A program made the position numbers and the translations under genes. The notes below the pieces were generated by a model that was not told the origin of the DNA, did not search any database, and was given only the letters and a program-made list of their open reading frames with translations. A DNA stretch of 64,000 bases from Toxonevra muliebris. Taxonomy: Eukaryota > Arthropoda > Insecta > Diptera > Pallopteridae. Within the stretch, counting starts at the first letter, position 1, and each line of letters begins with the position of its first letter. The stretch is taken from positions 10,320,204 to 10,384,203 of the forward strand of contig OY829328.1 in the NCBI GenBank assembly GCA_963691655.1, read 5' to 3'. Positions 22,505-35,054 of this stretch are shown one piece after another.

Positions 22505-23465
22505 AGTAGGGCTTTGTTACCTTGTTTCCAACCAGAGCAGATTGGAGAAGAAAACGTGTGAGAGCTGGTCTTGAGATAGAACTCAACACCGACGGGTCAA
22601 ATATGGACTACGGGGTCGGTGCGGGAGTCTACTCTGAACACCTCAATATTGTTGAATCTCTTAGATTCCCATGTCGAACTTCTGGCGATCAGAGAAATCT
22701 GCAAAGTACTGACCAAAATTCAAAGAGGGCTACAGTAGCTATCTTTACAGGCAGCCAATCGGCTATTAAGACTCTAAGCATTAAGACATAATATCCGCTA
22801 GATTAGTTAACAAATACAGGGAGTTACTCGCCACCTTAAGTCACAGGCTGGACATTGGCCTTATTTGGGTTTCTGGTTACAGGAATATCGAAGGCAATGA
22901 AAATGCCAATGAATTAGCGAGGTGAGGTTCAGCTCTGGATTGAACTCAGGCGTAGTCCGTAGCAATTCCCCTGAATAAAATCAAGGCTGATTGTAGATAG
23001 CAGATAGAAAAGCCTTTCCACATGCGATATAACCAGGCAAACAAGGATAAAATTCAACCATAGCAGAACCAGTGACCTTCTTTATTACACCCGAGCCGAT
23101 ATAACCAGACTGCATTGGGGCATTGGGCAATAGGGGACCATGCGGCCAGACTCCGCATCCCACACAACACACACTGCAGAAGCTGCAACAACCTTGAAGA
23201 AAGAGAGAATGTAATCCACTTTTTTGTCATTGCCCGGCTCTTGCCAGGACCAGACTAAAATTATTCCAAGAACCTTTTCCAAACGACATAACCAAGACCT
23301 CCGAACTCGAAATTGGAAAACTTCTCCAATTACTCAATCTCACGAACTGGCAAAGAGCAAACACCCATTAACAAATGAGGTTGTGGTATCAAAACGGCGC
23401 TCTAGCGCTAATTGTGCTCCCTTTGTTAGAGAGAGTAACCACTCTACCTACCTACCTTCCTTAAA
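22505..23465 (+). mobile_element. Decayed RNase-H LINE, 3' part
   Basis: A frame reads LEIELNTDGSNMDYGVGAGVY (first RNase H Asp block; Tyr before Thr is lost) from about 22,570. It continues to KRATVAIFTGSQSAIKTL (second block, Asp to Gly). After a frameshift it reads RLDIGLIWVSGYRNIEGNENANELAR at about 22,850-22,920. Farther on, GHWAIGDHAARLRIPHNTHCRSCNN is seen at about 23,115-23,190, the C-x2-C part of the usual tail. A 3' end with GGTATCAAAACGG at 23,385 and a (CTAC)n tract at 23,443-23,457 closes it. Two catalytic residues are changed. Two dispersed SINEs in the window have a similar 3' end. Confidence 0.8.
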
Positions 23466-23469
23466 ATGA

Positions 23470-25059
23470 TATTGCAAAGTTTTATTATTATCTTAGAAAT
23501 TATAGAATATTAATTGCAATGACATATTTTTGGTGCGGAATGATTTTAATGTCGATACCAAGAGTTTTAATATCTACCAAAAAAAAAAAAAAAATAAAAT
23601 ATCAAACTATTTTCAATCAATATTTAATAAAAGCATAAACCAAACCCGGAAATTGTTCAGTTCACAGAAATAGTATTTGATTAATCTGAATGCTAGATAT
23701 ATGAAAGTTTTTGTGGTGCTAATTCCATCAAGTTTTGAAGTTTTAAAATTCTGTGAATCAAACAAAGATACGAAATACAATTTAAGCAAAATATTAAATT
23801 GACATTCTATGGATGATTAGCTGCTAAAAGCAGCACAAAGTATGTATAAATAGTTCGAATCTATAGCTAATATATAATTTTTTATTATTATTATTATTAA
23901 TTTATTAACTTAGAATTATAAATTATAAGCTAATATAAAAGTAGCAATGGCGACTAAGGCCTTCAGTACTTAAAGTATATAATTTAACTAGCAATATATA
24001 CAGTATATGGAAAATAATTCCGAGAATTTTTCGCACTCGTACTAATTTCATGATATTTAATACGTATACAGTACATAATTTTATATTTATTTATATTGAG
24101 AGCTTCCCAAAATATAACATAATGATGAATGATTTTAGCTACACTTGCCTTGATATATGTATGTTTAGCCAATTTGCAAAGTTTCTTCTTATTGTCAATA
24201 TATGAAAATGTCATAATTATCTCACTTTGAAAATGGTCACGTAGTTCACAAATTATATGCTCATGTTATGTGCATGCATATGGCATGTGTATTAGTATCC
24301 ATTCAACATACATATATGTATTTAAGTGTATACATATGTATGGCAACGGAAGTCGATGGAATTAATGTCATATTAAATGACAGTGTAGACAAAATTGAAT
24401 ACTTATTGTCTATACACATACATATATGAATATAAATTGGTATATGTACAGATTTTGAAATACCATAAGTAATTAAATGTGTGTGTGTGTGTGTGTGTGG
24501 GTATGTGGGTATATATCTGTTCATATTTAATGCATTTGCCTGAAAGGTTCTTATCGCTTACTATTTAAATACATGCTTCCATACACATATTGCTTATAGA
24601 ATATCGGCATTGACATTAAATTGAAATTTCATTTAGTTATTAATTTATTTAAGATAATATTTCAATATTTTAATAAAATATTCCAAAAATTTTATATACA
24701 TTTAAAAGTATATCAATAGATTCCAAAGTGAAATGCCAATTTTAATAAATTATGTTTCCTTCAGTACTTATTTCAAAGGATAATTGAAATTTAAATGAAT
24801 TAATTTTTTTATGAATTAAAAATGAAGTTTTTTAGCTAGAGCCTATTACTCGGAACAAGTATTTTTATTCATTTATATTGAACTTATTTTAGAAGGAATC
24901 CCTTAAAACTTAATTAAGCTTTAAGTGGGTCAAAAAGGGGCGGAGTATTCTAGGAGCAGTGGCTCTTCCCATGAATCTGAATGCTTATAGCTTTTTAAAA
25001 TCACCTTTCTAAACCGCAACCGATTCTCATACTCACATAAACTTCAACTGCAATAAATC
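23470..25059. other. Non-coding AT-rich stretch
   Basis: A (TTA)n tract lies at 23,880-23,902, a (GT)10 microsatellite at 24,479-24,498, and several CATACATATATG runs at 24,300-24,430. No gene is seen. Confidence 0.55.
24479..24498. repeat. (GT)10 microsatellite
   Basis: Continuous dinucleotide tract. Confidence 0.95.
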
Positions 25060-26265
25060 ATAAATTTCAAAATGGGTTTTTAGATCCCGTACTCTTGGAG
25101 AGTTAGTTCGATTTTAGGTTCGGTTTCAGATTTGGATTTTTATTTGCTTCTAGGTCCGATTTTTGTTTTTTTTCTGAACTTGGTCTTACTTTGGGTTTGA
25201 TTCCAATTTTTAGCCTGAATTTAGTTTAAACTAAGCTTCGGTTCGTTTCTTAGAGCTAAATTTGATCTATTTTTTTGTCTGAGTTTGGTTCCATTTTTAG
25301 TCTGAATTTCGACTAAATGTTTAGTGTGGTCTCAGTTCAAATATTATTCTGATTTTGTCTTTGAGTTTAGGTTAAAATTTTAGTCTTATTTTGGTCTGAA
25401 TTTCCGACAGATTTTTCGTCTAAATTGTAGCTAAAATTATGGTATTATTTCTGGCCTGAATTTAGTAAAACTTTCGATCATAATTTGGTCTGGCTAACGG
25501 TTTAATTTTTGATCTGGATTTTGGTCAGATTATTAGTATGAATTTTGATAAGACTTTCGGTCCAACTTTTTTGCTTTGATATTTAGTCCGATTTTCAGCT
25601 TGGGTTTCGGTCTAAATTTTGGTCCATTTTCTAGTCTGAATTTTAATCTAACTTTCAATCAATTTTTTTTGTTTTTTTGTTTGTTTGTTTTTATTTTGTC
25701 TGATTTTTGCTTTGAATTTCAATCTAACCTTCAGTCTGAATTTTAGTTTAAATTTTTGTCTGAGTCTAGAACTCCCTAATTTTTTTGTGATGTTTGGTTA
25801 GATTTGTAGCTTAGGTTTTGTTCCGAGTACAAATCTAATTTTAGTCCGGATTTCGGTTAGATTTTTACTCTGATTTTAGGCCAAAATTTTGTTCTGAAAT
25901 TGATCTAAACCTTGCCTAACTTCTGATTTGATTTTTAGTTTGAATTATAGTTTTTGTCTCTGTTTGTTTTTTTTTTGTTTTTGTTCTGAATTCGTTTTTA
26001 CTATTATTCCAATTTTTTGTCTGAAGTTTGGTGCTGTTCTCACAGCTGTTGATTTGATTTTTAATCTGAATTTTTTATCAAATTTTTAGTTTAAATTTTT
26101 ATCTCAATTTTTGACGAATTTTTATTCCACTTTTTTCTCTGAATTTCAATGTAATTTTCAGTATGTTTCTTAGACTGAATTTGGTACGATTTTTGCTCTG
26201 AAATCAAACCTGATTTTCTGTCTGATTTTTGGTTGAATTATGGTCTGATTTTTAGCATGACTTTA
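25060..26265 (+). repeat. Degenerate minisatellite built on GGTCTGAATTTT
   Basis: About 1.2 kb consists of end-to-end variants of a 12-13-bp word: GGTCTGAATTT, GTCTGATTTTT, GGTCTAACTTTC, GTCCGATTTTC and AGTCTGAATTTT. The units are so diverged that no two long blocks match. The same word appears on the opposite strand near 34,545-34,590, 35,540-35,620 and 58,650-58,795, so it is a dispersed satellite-like family. Confidence 0.8.
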
Positions 26266-29030
26266 TGGCAGAATTTAGTTTAGGTAAGATGACAAAATAT
26301 TTATGCTCAATATTAATGCATTCCTTTAAAGGCTTATACACAGTTAGAATTTTAAAACAGTCTATTTTTTTTTTATTCCATTTTTTTAATATACTTATAT
26401 TTAAGTTTAACCTAAGAAAATTTCATATCAATCCAGCAAATATTCTTGAAGTTACATGCATATTTCTAAAATAAATTCACTATGTGTAAAAAGCTTTTCA
26501 ATCTATGAACTCGTTTTTCTCAAAACAGAGTTTTCAAAGTCAGTGAACAAGATCTCTCGAAAACAGCGCAAGTAATCAATCTCATATTAACAAAATCAGC
26601 TGCCTCTTTACAGAAAGGATACATTCAATTATTTGGATACAAAACTTTTTTATGCAAGCTTCTCCAATATTTTTTCAAATAGTTTATGCATTCAATTGAA
26701 ATCTCTCTACAAAATAAACTATGCATTATTTATTCAAACAATGTAAATATATACGTGCATATCAAATTAGAATTATGCTACACAAGAAAATTTAAAAACA
26801 TTTTTCAGCTAAATTATGTATGGCATATATACAAAAATATAAAAATGTCTGTAACTTTTACTTTTTTATTTAACTCAGAGCAAGTTGTGTCATTTAATTT
26901 GTAATTCGCGCACAATTCAAAAAAAAGAAAAGAAATTCACACGTATCTAAATATTTCACAACCCGAAATTACTTTCCTCCAACAAATACGCATACACACA
27001 CAATAACATTCTTACAGAACACTATACTCTACTACATCATCACATATAAATATATTAACACAATACGATGACAGTAGCATTTTCTAAACCGAAAAAAAAC
27101 AAAGAAAATGTGTGCCTACCTCAAAAAAAAAAAAAAACAGTAAACGCTGGGTGCGTACAATACACGCAAAGTTTTCATTCTGTAACACGAACTCAACCAA
27201 CGCCACGGCTACGTGTCTTATTAGCTGCTGCGAAACGTCTAGCGTTGAAAGCGGAATGGCATTAACAGGCATGTGTTGCTACAGTATATGCTGCGTTGTC
27301 TAAACTTGTGGCAAAAAACAAAACAACAAAAATCGATTACAAACAAAAAAAAAAAAAAAAAACAGAATCCTTTCATATGTTGCTGCTTTTCTCGTGATGT
27401 TAATGGTGTTACAATTACAGGCGGAGAATTTTCATTTGTAGCTTGTATTTTTTAGTAGCATTGTTAGCATAATTTTTCGGAATTGGTTATATTATTTTTT
27501 TTTTCTTGAATGTGCGTCGCATATATATAAATTGTTGTTGTTTGTGGTTGCTTTGTGTTGTGATTTCTTTTACAATTATGTAATAATAAAAGGAATCGCT
27601 TGAGTTTTTAACTGTGATTCTCATAGTCGCTTATGTGTGGGGCTATTACATTTGATTGTTTTAATGCTCAGATTACAATTTTTTTTTCTTTAAATAATAT
27701 GAATACATATCGTAGGAAGAATACAATTATGAAATAATTGCTTGCGATTTATCCGGAAAATCGTCAGCCCTAGAGTATATTCATTTTCCCGATAGGATTT
27801 TCGTGGTTAAATTGATCACACTCTAATGAGTTGAGGAACTCATTAATGCCGGATGGGTATTTAAATACCCAAAAAAGTGTATTGACAAAAAATCTCGGGA
27901 CTACACTATAGGAAATTTTATTTAATTCGCTGGCCGAAATTATTTTTTTTGACCTGTCTGAAATTTTTTTTTTTTATTTTTTCATAAAGCTAATAAAACA
28001 AAGCATATAAGTGTAAGTTTTGTTTTTATGTAAATCGATTTACCGTTGCTCGAGCAGCTGTAAAATATGTTGCTTCTCAATAAGATAGCAAATAACATTT
28101 GAGAGTAATAAATTGTGTGCAAAGTTTAAGTACCTTTATTTTAAAATAAAATTATAATTAAAAAAAAATAAAAAATAGAGACAAATAATGATAGTAAGCA
28201 GATCATTAACAATTAAAAGGATTTGGCCAAGTTATTAGTTACGGTAAATAAATCCATATTATTGAAATGGCCTTATAGTGAAACTGTGCAATTTTAAAGT
28301 GAAAGTTTATTCAGACTTTTAAAAAATTGCTTGAAATAAAATCATCAGGATTGTTTAGGACATTCAGTTATGTGTGTGCGATTTTAGAAAAATTCCATTT
28401 TTTCTCAGACAACTACCGAATACCAAGCTGTGATTGGTTTGTTGTATGGCGACTGCGGAAAAAAATCTTCTTTTTTGACGCATAGACATTAGAATATTTT
28501 TTTCTTAATTTCTATTCATAAATATTTCATTATCATATTAAAAAAAAATTGTAGGAATTAGTTCATTAAATAATTGTGTATAAGCTGTCAAAGTTAATGA
28601 ATGCTAAACACAAAGTGCTAGCATGCATTTTGAAGCATTTTTCGGAAGCTTTTGCTGTTTAACTATAATTATAATCTTAAAAACTATTTTTTTGTTTATA
28701 TGTGAGTATTATATATATTACACTCATATATGAAGAATACATTTCACAAATAAAAAAAAAAAAAAACAATTTTTTTTGGAAAAAAATTTGGTGTTTAGAA
28801 ACTAAATTTTTCAAGATTGGTAAGCAGTACGATGCATTCTAGTATATAAAAATGTAAAATAAATAATTTCTTAGCTAAACAACAACAAAAAATTGGCTGC
28901 GGATAGCTACCAATTTTTATTAACAAAATACTAAATGCATATTGAGGGGAAACTATTAAGAGATTGAAAGTTTTTTGTAAGAAATATGAACAAAGTATGA
29001 AACAAACCAAAATGTTTAAACAGTCAAAAC
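26266..29030. other. Non-coding AT-rich stretch
   Basis: No gene is recognised. A locally GC-richer patch at 27,140-27,310 has open frames on both strands (62-65 residues) without a recognisable domain. Confidence 0.45.
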
Positions 29031-29034
29031 TGTT

Positions 29035-29400
29035 TTTTATGATTTTTATTTTGATATCTTGGCCGCAACGGATTTTAGAGCTATTTTAATTTTTCTGTTG
29101 TATGGGAGATGGGCGTGGCAGTTGACCGATCACGCCCATTTTCATATTTTTTTCTTTTTCACGAGATGATTCCTTACATTTTTTTTCGCTATCTCATAAC
29201 AAATTTTATAGCACTTCATATCACACCCTTATAGAATAAGTGGGCGTGGCAATCTTATTTTCATGTGAGAGCGTCCCTATTATCTAACAAACTTCTGGAC
29301 CAAGTTTCATATCGATAACACCATTTTTCGAATTTTGGCCAGAAAATTGGGTAAAATTTTCTATAGTGGACTGGTACCAAATATCGGGCTCACGTTTTCT
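29035..29400 (+). repeat. Interspersed repeat with GGGCGTGGC boxes
   Basis: GTATGGGAGATGGGCGTGGC at 29,100, CACGCCCA at 29,131 and AGTGGGCGTGGC at 29,239 precede wording typical of fly interspersed repeats ('ccaagtttcatatcgata'). Similar GGGAGGTGCCACGCCCA boxes occur at 61,470-61,745 and 62,977-62,995. The class is unknown. Confidence 0.4.
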
Positions 29401-30540
29401 TTATTAAATTAAGGAAGAATGGAGCTAGAAATTATCTCTAGCAAGTTACGTAGAATTCCAACGTTCAATTGTCATGGCTTTTTACCCATCAGTGTCCTTC
29501 ATTCATAACATAAAAAAATTCGCGATCTCCTAGCTAACCTGGTCTCTGGAGCCAATTTCCTGATTTGGGGATAATACCATAATTACTACATTTAATGTAT
29601 CATAATTATTGTAGAGTCATTAAAACAATTTATTTTATCAAGAATCCGTGCTTCCCCTGAGAATCACAACACATGTGTCAAAAAAAATTGGCTTTTAAGA
29701 CCCCACCCAGGGTCCACCAGTAATCTACCCAATCTAAAAAAAATTGAATTTTTTGTAACTGAAATTTGAATAAATTAGAATTAGTTAATTTTCCTCTGCA
29801 TCTTCTATCACAAAGAAAAACCAACAAAATTTACCCAAACATCATAATGAAGCTTATAAATTGTAATTGCAATCTTTGACATATACTATTTACTGCCTTT
29901 AATCTCAGCTTATTTGCTGTTTATGTCACATTTATTACACTTAGTTTTCCTTGGTGCAAACAAAAACGTAAATTCAATTTATTATATTTTCTCTGATATG
30001 AAAAATTATTTTTTTAAATTCATATTGTCCTAATACTTAGAGGATATAAAAATATTGTAGGTTTTTATGGCAGCTATATATGGTATGTATGTATATTTGC
30101 AAACATATGTTCATATTTGATTTACAAACTGACTATTGAAAGAAAAAGGGTTCCAGAATTTCCCGTTTAATGCCATTTGGAATGACTAAACTTAGATTAG
30201 TGGCAAAATATGCTGAACTCTGAAATGATCAACTAAAAAGAAATAAACAAGAAATACCAATAAACTTTTAAAACTAATGCCTAGTGCTTAAAAAGCAACG
30301 ACAACAATTTTTTTTATTGTCAATAACTTTTATTTCATAAGAAATATTTTTTACGTTGATAAATAAGTATTATGTATAAGAATAATTTTTTACGTTGCCG
30401 GCAACTTTTATTTTGTAAGAAATATTTTTTTATGTTACTTTTTTACATTATAACTATTTTGAGTGAAAAACGACAACGCAAATAATAATTCTCATGCGTA
30501 ATATTTATCAAGCAACGTATCGATTGACTATGCGAAAACC
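29401..30540. other. Non-coding AT-rich stretch
   Basis: No gene or defined mobile element. Short internal direct repeats around 30,300-30,430 (ACTTTTATTT-GTAAGAAATATTTTT) suggest local duplication. Confidence 0.45.
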
Positions 30541-30666
30541 CAAATTGCCACACCGCCGTTCGGGACCAGCGTTAAACTGTAGGTACAACCATATGGTATC
30601 ACAATGGACCGTTAAGGCCAAAGTGTATCCCTAGACAGCCACTGCAACCAAATCTAACCTAACAGT
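30541..30666 (+). mobile_element. SINE, 5'-truncated (core plus 3' tail)
   Basis: It shares with the full copy at 53,549-53,861 the blocks AATTGCCACACCGCCGTTCGG, GCGTTAAACTGTAGGT and TATGTGGTATCACAATGG (here TATGGTATCACAATGG), and a tail with CAACCAAATCTAACCTAAC. The tRNA-derived head is absent. The tail is interrupted by the hAT element that begins at 30,667. Confidence 0.7.
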
Positions 30667-31991
30667 CAGCGATGCCAACTTAGGGGGAATTCCCCGATTT
30701 GTGGGGAATTTTACTTAAAACGGGGAATCGGGAAATGAGCTGTTTTTTTGCGGGGAATTTGAAACCGTCCAGCTTTTGGTTAATAAAGTCTGTAGAATAT
30801 TTTTTGTCAAATTTTATGTAATGTAAATCGTTTAACTTTTGCAATACTTCATATTTTGGGTCTTATAATCTTCAGCTCTTCTTAAGAGGGCCCTGCACTT
30901 TCTTGGTTTGGAGAAATTGATTTTTAAAAAAGTGTTTTGTAAAAATTTCAGAGAGAAACTGGAAGTGCTTTCGTAGATATAGACGATTATAACGGCGAGT
31001 GTCAGTCAGGCCAAAACAGTCGCGTAGCGCTTCGGCATTCCTTTCGGCGGTTCAGAAAGGCTTAGCTATGCCTTCGTCCAGCACCTTTTGATTAAAAAAT
31101 CCGTACTGCGATTGCATCGGTCACCGATCTGTGCGTTATGCAGATGCGCTTCTCGGTCATATTGGGCGGGAGGAAGGTCCTTTGGGATTCGTCGATATAT
31201 TTAAAAACCGATAGCCAAAACTTTGAACCCGTTCTTCTCAAAACAAGGTTTTTGTATTGGCACTTACGGTCTAAAATTTAAATATATTTTTCTATATAAC
31301 AATGGCCCCAGGACATGATAGAAAAAAAATTTTGGTTAACTTTTTCCTCAATTTGCAACGTTGTACTTTCGAAAAAAGTCCAATTTTTGCAAAAACTAAT
31401 TTTGGCTGTCTGCCAAAATTCGCGTAGTTGGAGAGTGGTAGAATTTATATATTTTGGTCAACCAGCCCCTGTTTTGGATCCATGTAACTAATCACCTATT
31501 GCATTTGGAAACTTTTATCGAACACGTTTTTTATTCAATCTTTCGAAAAATAAAAAAAAAATATTAAAAATTCAAAATGTGACCATTTTTTTTTTCAAAA
31601 CCAAAAATAATTTTGATTTTTTTTTTTTAGGAAACATTTTTTGTTTTTATTTAGGTCAAAAGAAAGTCCATGTATTTTAATTTGAGTGCTAATCTATCAA
31701 AATGAGCGTCGAGTAACTCGGTACACCGGATTCATTTGAGCTCAATCGGTTTTTAGAGTGCGTTCCTTTGAGATGAAATGCCCCATGTGTCAAAAGTATT
31801 CCGGAGTCAGAAGGTACCTTACTATTAACCTACCAGTTCTGGAGCGTATTGAAATTACATTAACCTTGATCAATTTTAAGCATGTGTCGCTATTATAATA
31901 TAAAATTATACCGGTGCGGGGAATTTGATTGAAAATCGGGGAATTTCTCGGGGGCTATCGGGGAGACAGAAAAAATTAGTTGGCATCCCTG
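30667..31991. mobile_element. Non-autonomous hAT-type element with 8-bp target duplication
   Basis: The ends are CAGCGATGCCAACTTA and the complement of CAGGGATGCCAACTAA. CTAACAGT is duplicated exactly at 30,659-30,666 and 31,992-31,999, the 8-bp hallmark of hAT. Both subterminal regions carry several CGGGGAATT words, a usual arrangement for transposase binding. The interior (30,990-31,260) is GC-richer but gives no recognisable transposase. The element landed in the tail of a SINE. Confidence 0.85.
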
Positions 31992-31999
31992 CTAACAGT

Positions 32000-33645
32000 A
32001 AAGAATTAAGAATGCATGAATCGATAATCGATTTTTTTGTTTTCTCTCTCCTCTCTTTCTCAACTAAAGTAAGCTCAAAACAGTTTATAAATGAGCGAAA
32101 GTGCCTACCTAACACACTCATTGTTGTGCCTGTTATGCGCTAAAACTACTGTTCCAAACAAGCGTTACGCTCCTAAGACATGCAATGTTAAAATTTATAA
32201 GCAGCATATGTGCAAATACAGCACTTAAGTGTTTGCAGTTAAGCACTTGTTTTGCGCTACTTTAGTGCTTCAATTTACCGCTAGACAAATAGCCATTAAA
32301 GCTACACAATTTTATTTTACATAAACTTTGTATGAACATCAGTACAAATTCATGATTTAAATGAAAAAAAAAATTATTTCAAGATTCCCTGATACACACA
32401 GCCTTGCAATCACGCATATATACAGACGAAAGGATCAAAAAGCATTTCAGCTAATTTAAAGTTTTTTTTTTGCCGAATAACTGTATACAATTTCTGTGGA
32501 TATTTATTTCAACCATGTGTGTACCAAGAAAAGCAGTGAATGCATGTGCGATTTTTGCAAAATAACAAAAGCGTCACATTTCAGTAAACAAATTTAGGAG
32601 TTTTCAATTCAAAAGCAACTAAAAAAAAAGATATGAGCATATAGAAAACAATACCATCCTTTCATTTGTGTATAGCTTTTGTATGAGCTAAAATCTCAAG
32701 GTTAATTTTTGATTTGAAAAATTCCATGAAATACATAAATTGGGTAGGTCAGAATATTGTACTGTGCTGGTTCAGATTATTTGTGGGAATTGTTGTTAAT
32801 CTATTCGTAAATCTATAGATGTCCAATCGGTTTTTGATATCCATATAAATTTTGTTAGAACTTACGTTGTAGTCTAACTGGTGCTATAAATTTCAGTGCT
32901 ATTCACACTATACAAATGATTATATACAAGTATTTATATACTTGTACTCATATATATTCATTTTTGTATGAGTTTAAGCAACAAAACAACTTCAAGGACA
33001 AATTTACGCTTCAATTGAATAAAAGCAAAAGGAAGGAAAACCGAAATAAATTTAAAACCTCTTGCTTTAAATATTGTAAGATTTCGAGAAAATAAAATAT
33101 TCTGTTATTACGAATCCTTTTTTTTTAAATTTATTTTTGTGAAATGTTTTATCATGCATGAGTTTTTATTTGTTTCTTATTTTTTCTTTCAATAAAATAT
33201 CTATTATCTACTGAATCGTTTTAGGAAAAATGAGAAAATTATCTATACAAATACATACACACATCCATATACTAAAATGTGAATGTATGTAAGTATGTTT
33301 ATTTACCTTTTCCTTTTACCCTCATTTTATTTATTTTTTTTTTTTCGAGGCAAACATGTTTACTTAATTCCTTTGATTTGTTTGATATTGAAGACACTTT
33401 TTTTTTTTGGCTAAATTTATTAAATGTAACATGATGCTCATATATTAAAGATTAACACTATGTTTCATAAGTTTAGAGCAGCAAAATGATGATTAGCAAC
33501 ATTCGACGGCACTTAAGCAGATTAAGCAGTTGTCATTTTGTGCTACAAGAAGCAAAACAGACGGAGAGTGAAAGATATTTTCTTCACTACAAATACCAGC
33601 CTGTTAGCGATCGACATCGCCGTCAATAGATTCCATATGCATAAT
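32000..33645. other. Non-coding AT-rich stretch
   Basis: Nothing recognisable beyond T tracts and short TATATG runs. Confidence 0.5.
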
Positions 33646-33649
33646 TAAA

Positions 33650-33920
33650 GCGAGTGGTCACCGTAGCCTAATAATTAGTGTGCTGGACTGCTACGCAGAG
33701 TGCCCGGGTTCAATGTTCGGCACAGGGAAAAATCAAAAATGGAAAAGACAAATTTTTAAACACGGCACCATCTCTTCGCCAAGAGCAAAAATTCCTTAAG
33801 AAAAGTTTGGAAGAAATTTGCAAACAATTTTTCCAAATCAAAAATATTAAAAAATATTGTAATTCATCGTTCGGATTCGGCATAAAACTGTATGTCTCTT
33901 CCATTCGTGTAAAAATATAG
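33650..33920 (+). mobile_element. tRNA-derived SINE
   Basis: The head has a tRNA-like promoter: an A-box-like TAGCCTAATAATTAGTGTG at 33,666 and a B-box-like GGGTTCAATGTTCG at 33,706. Some 150 bp downstream the sequence CGTTCGGATTCGGCATAAAACTG (33,869) matches the core of the SINEs at 30.5 and 53.6 kb. Its 3' end (CTTCCATTCGTG) differs from those two. The target duplication was not found. Open frames across it are fortuitous. Confidence 0.65.
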
Positions 33921-33929
33921 CCCTCACAG

Positions 33930-35054
33930 TACGAATGAATGCGAATGGCTCAGTCTAGGCACTTCATTGCCTAGTTTTGTGCCATAAAACAAAATGAAGT
34001 ACTAAAGCGTTTAATTAAATGTTTATCATACGCCGTGGAGTTCAACTTATGCAGTCTAGTGTATTTAAAAGCATGCCCACATACCTAGGTATGTATGTTT
34101 GCGCATGGCGCTACTCGTTTACATTTCCGTAGAGAATACGTCATTGTATACTCTTTTGTATGTATGCATATATGTACGCGTGCTTACGTACACACGCAGT
34201 GAAGCAACGGTAGGATTTGGATTTGGGAAGACTGATTTTACTAAATTTAAAGGAATGCATTAAAGAGTTGATTCTAAAAAATAATAGAAAATCTATCTAA
34301 AGATTTATTTCTTTCAAAGGTATATTTCTTTTTTTTTTTTTTTTTTTTTGAGACTACACCGTCATAACTCAAAATTTCTGAGCTATTGATGTAGAATCAA
34401 CCCTTCGGAGGTCCTCTTTCAGTTAGGCAGCATTTCATATAAACTGTCTGCAACAATGGCAACCAAACGAGAATATAGAAAAATTTGCAACTATATAAGG
34501 TCGAAAAAACGGCAGAACTCACAAAATGTGTTTGTGGTCCTAAGAGTAAATCGAAAACCAGATTATAAACCAGATCCAAATCAGACCAATAACACTGAGC
34601 GACAAATATTCTGGCGTGAATAATTCAAGGATTAAAAGAAGACATATATATAATAAGAAAAAAACCTCAAAAAGTTTGGTCAGCTTAAAAGATTTTATAT
34701 GAGAACTGGAAACCTTCATACAAAAATAATGAAAAAACTACGAGAAACACGAAATTTTTGGGCTATTTGTGAACATTTCGTTTCGTAGGCCACACAAATA
34801 GCATAACTATGAACATCAAAGTTGTAAAGCAACTCAATGAGAGCAACGTTCTCAAACAGAACATGAAAAAATTCTCAACCACCATGAGATATAACTAATA
34901 CAAAAAATAATGAGTTTTAAAAAAAATTGAAAAAATCGTCAGAATCAAAAACTTCAAGTTCCCACAAAAAAAAATGTTAAACCGCCCAGACCAGGCTCCC
35001 TACGGCTTTTTATTACTATATATATGTATATAAAAAGGATATAAAAAGTTTTTT
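33930..35054. other. Non-coding stretch with a 22-bp T tract
   Basis: A T tract lies at 34,328-34,349. A short piece of the CAGACC/CAGATC minisatellite word lies at 34,545-34,590. Otherwise nothing is recognised. Confidence 0.45.

Noticed and set aside
27068..27303. Overlapping open frames on both strands in a GC-richer patch, considered as an exon
   Set aside because: No recognisable domain, no clear splice context, and both strands are equally open.
33660..33735. Possible tRNA gene at the SINE head
   Set aside because: A- and B-box-like words are present but the cloverleaf does not close and a SINE core follows.
33678..33920. 80-residue plus-strand frame
   Set aside because: It lies within the tRNA-derived SINE; no protein features.
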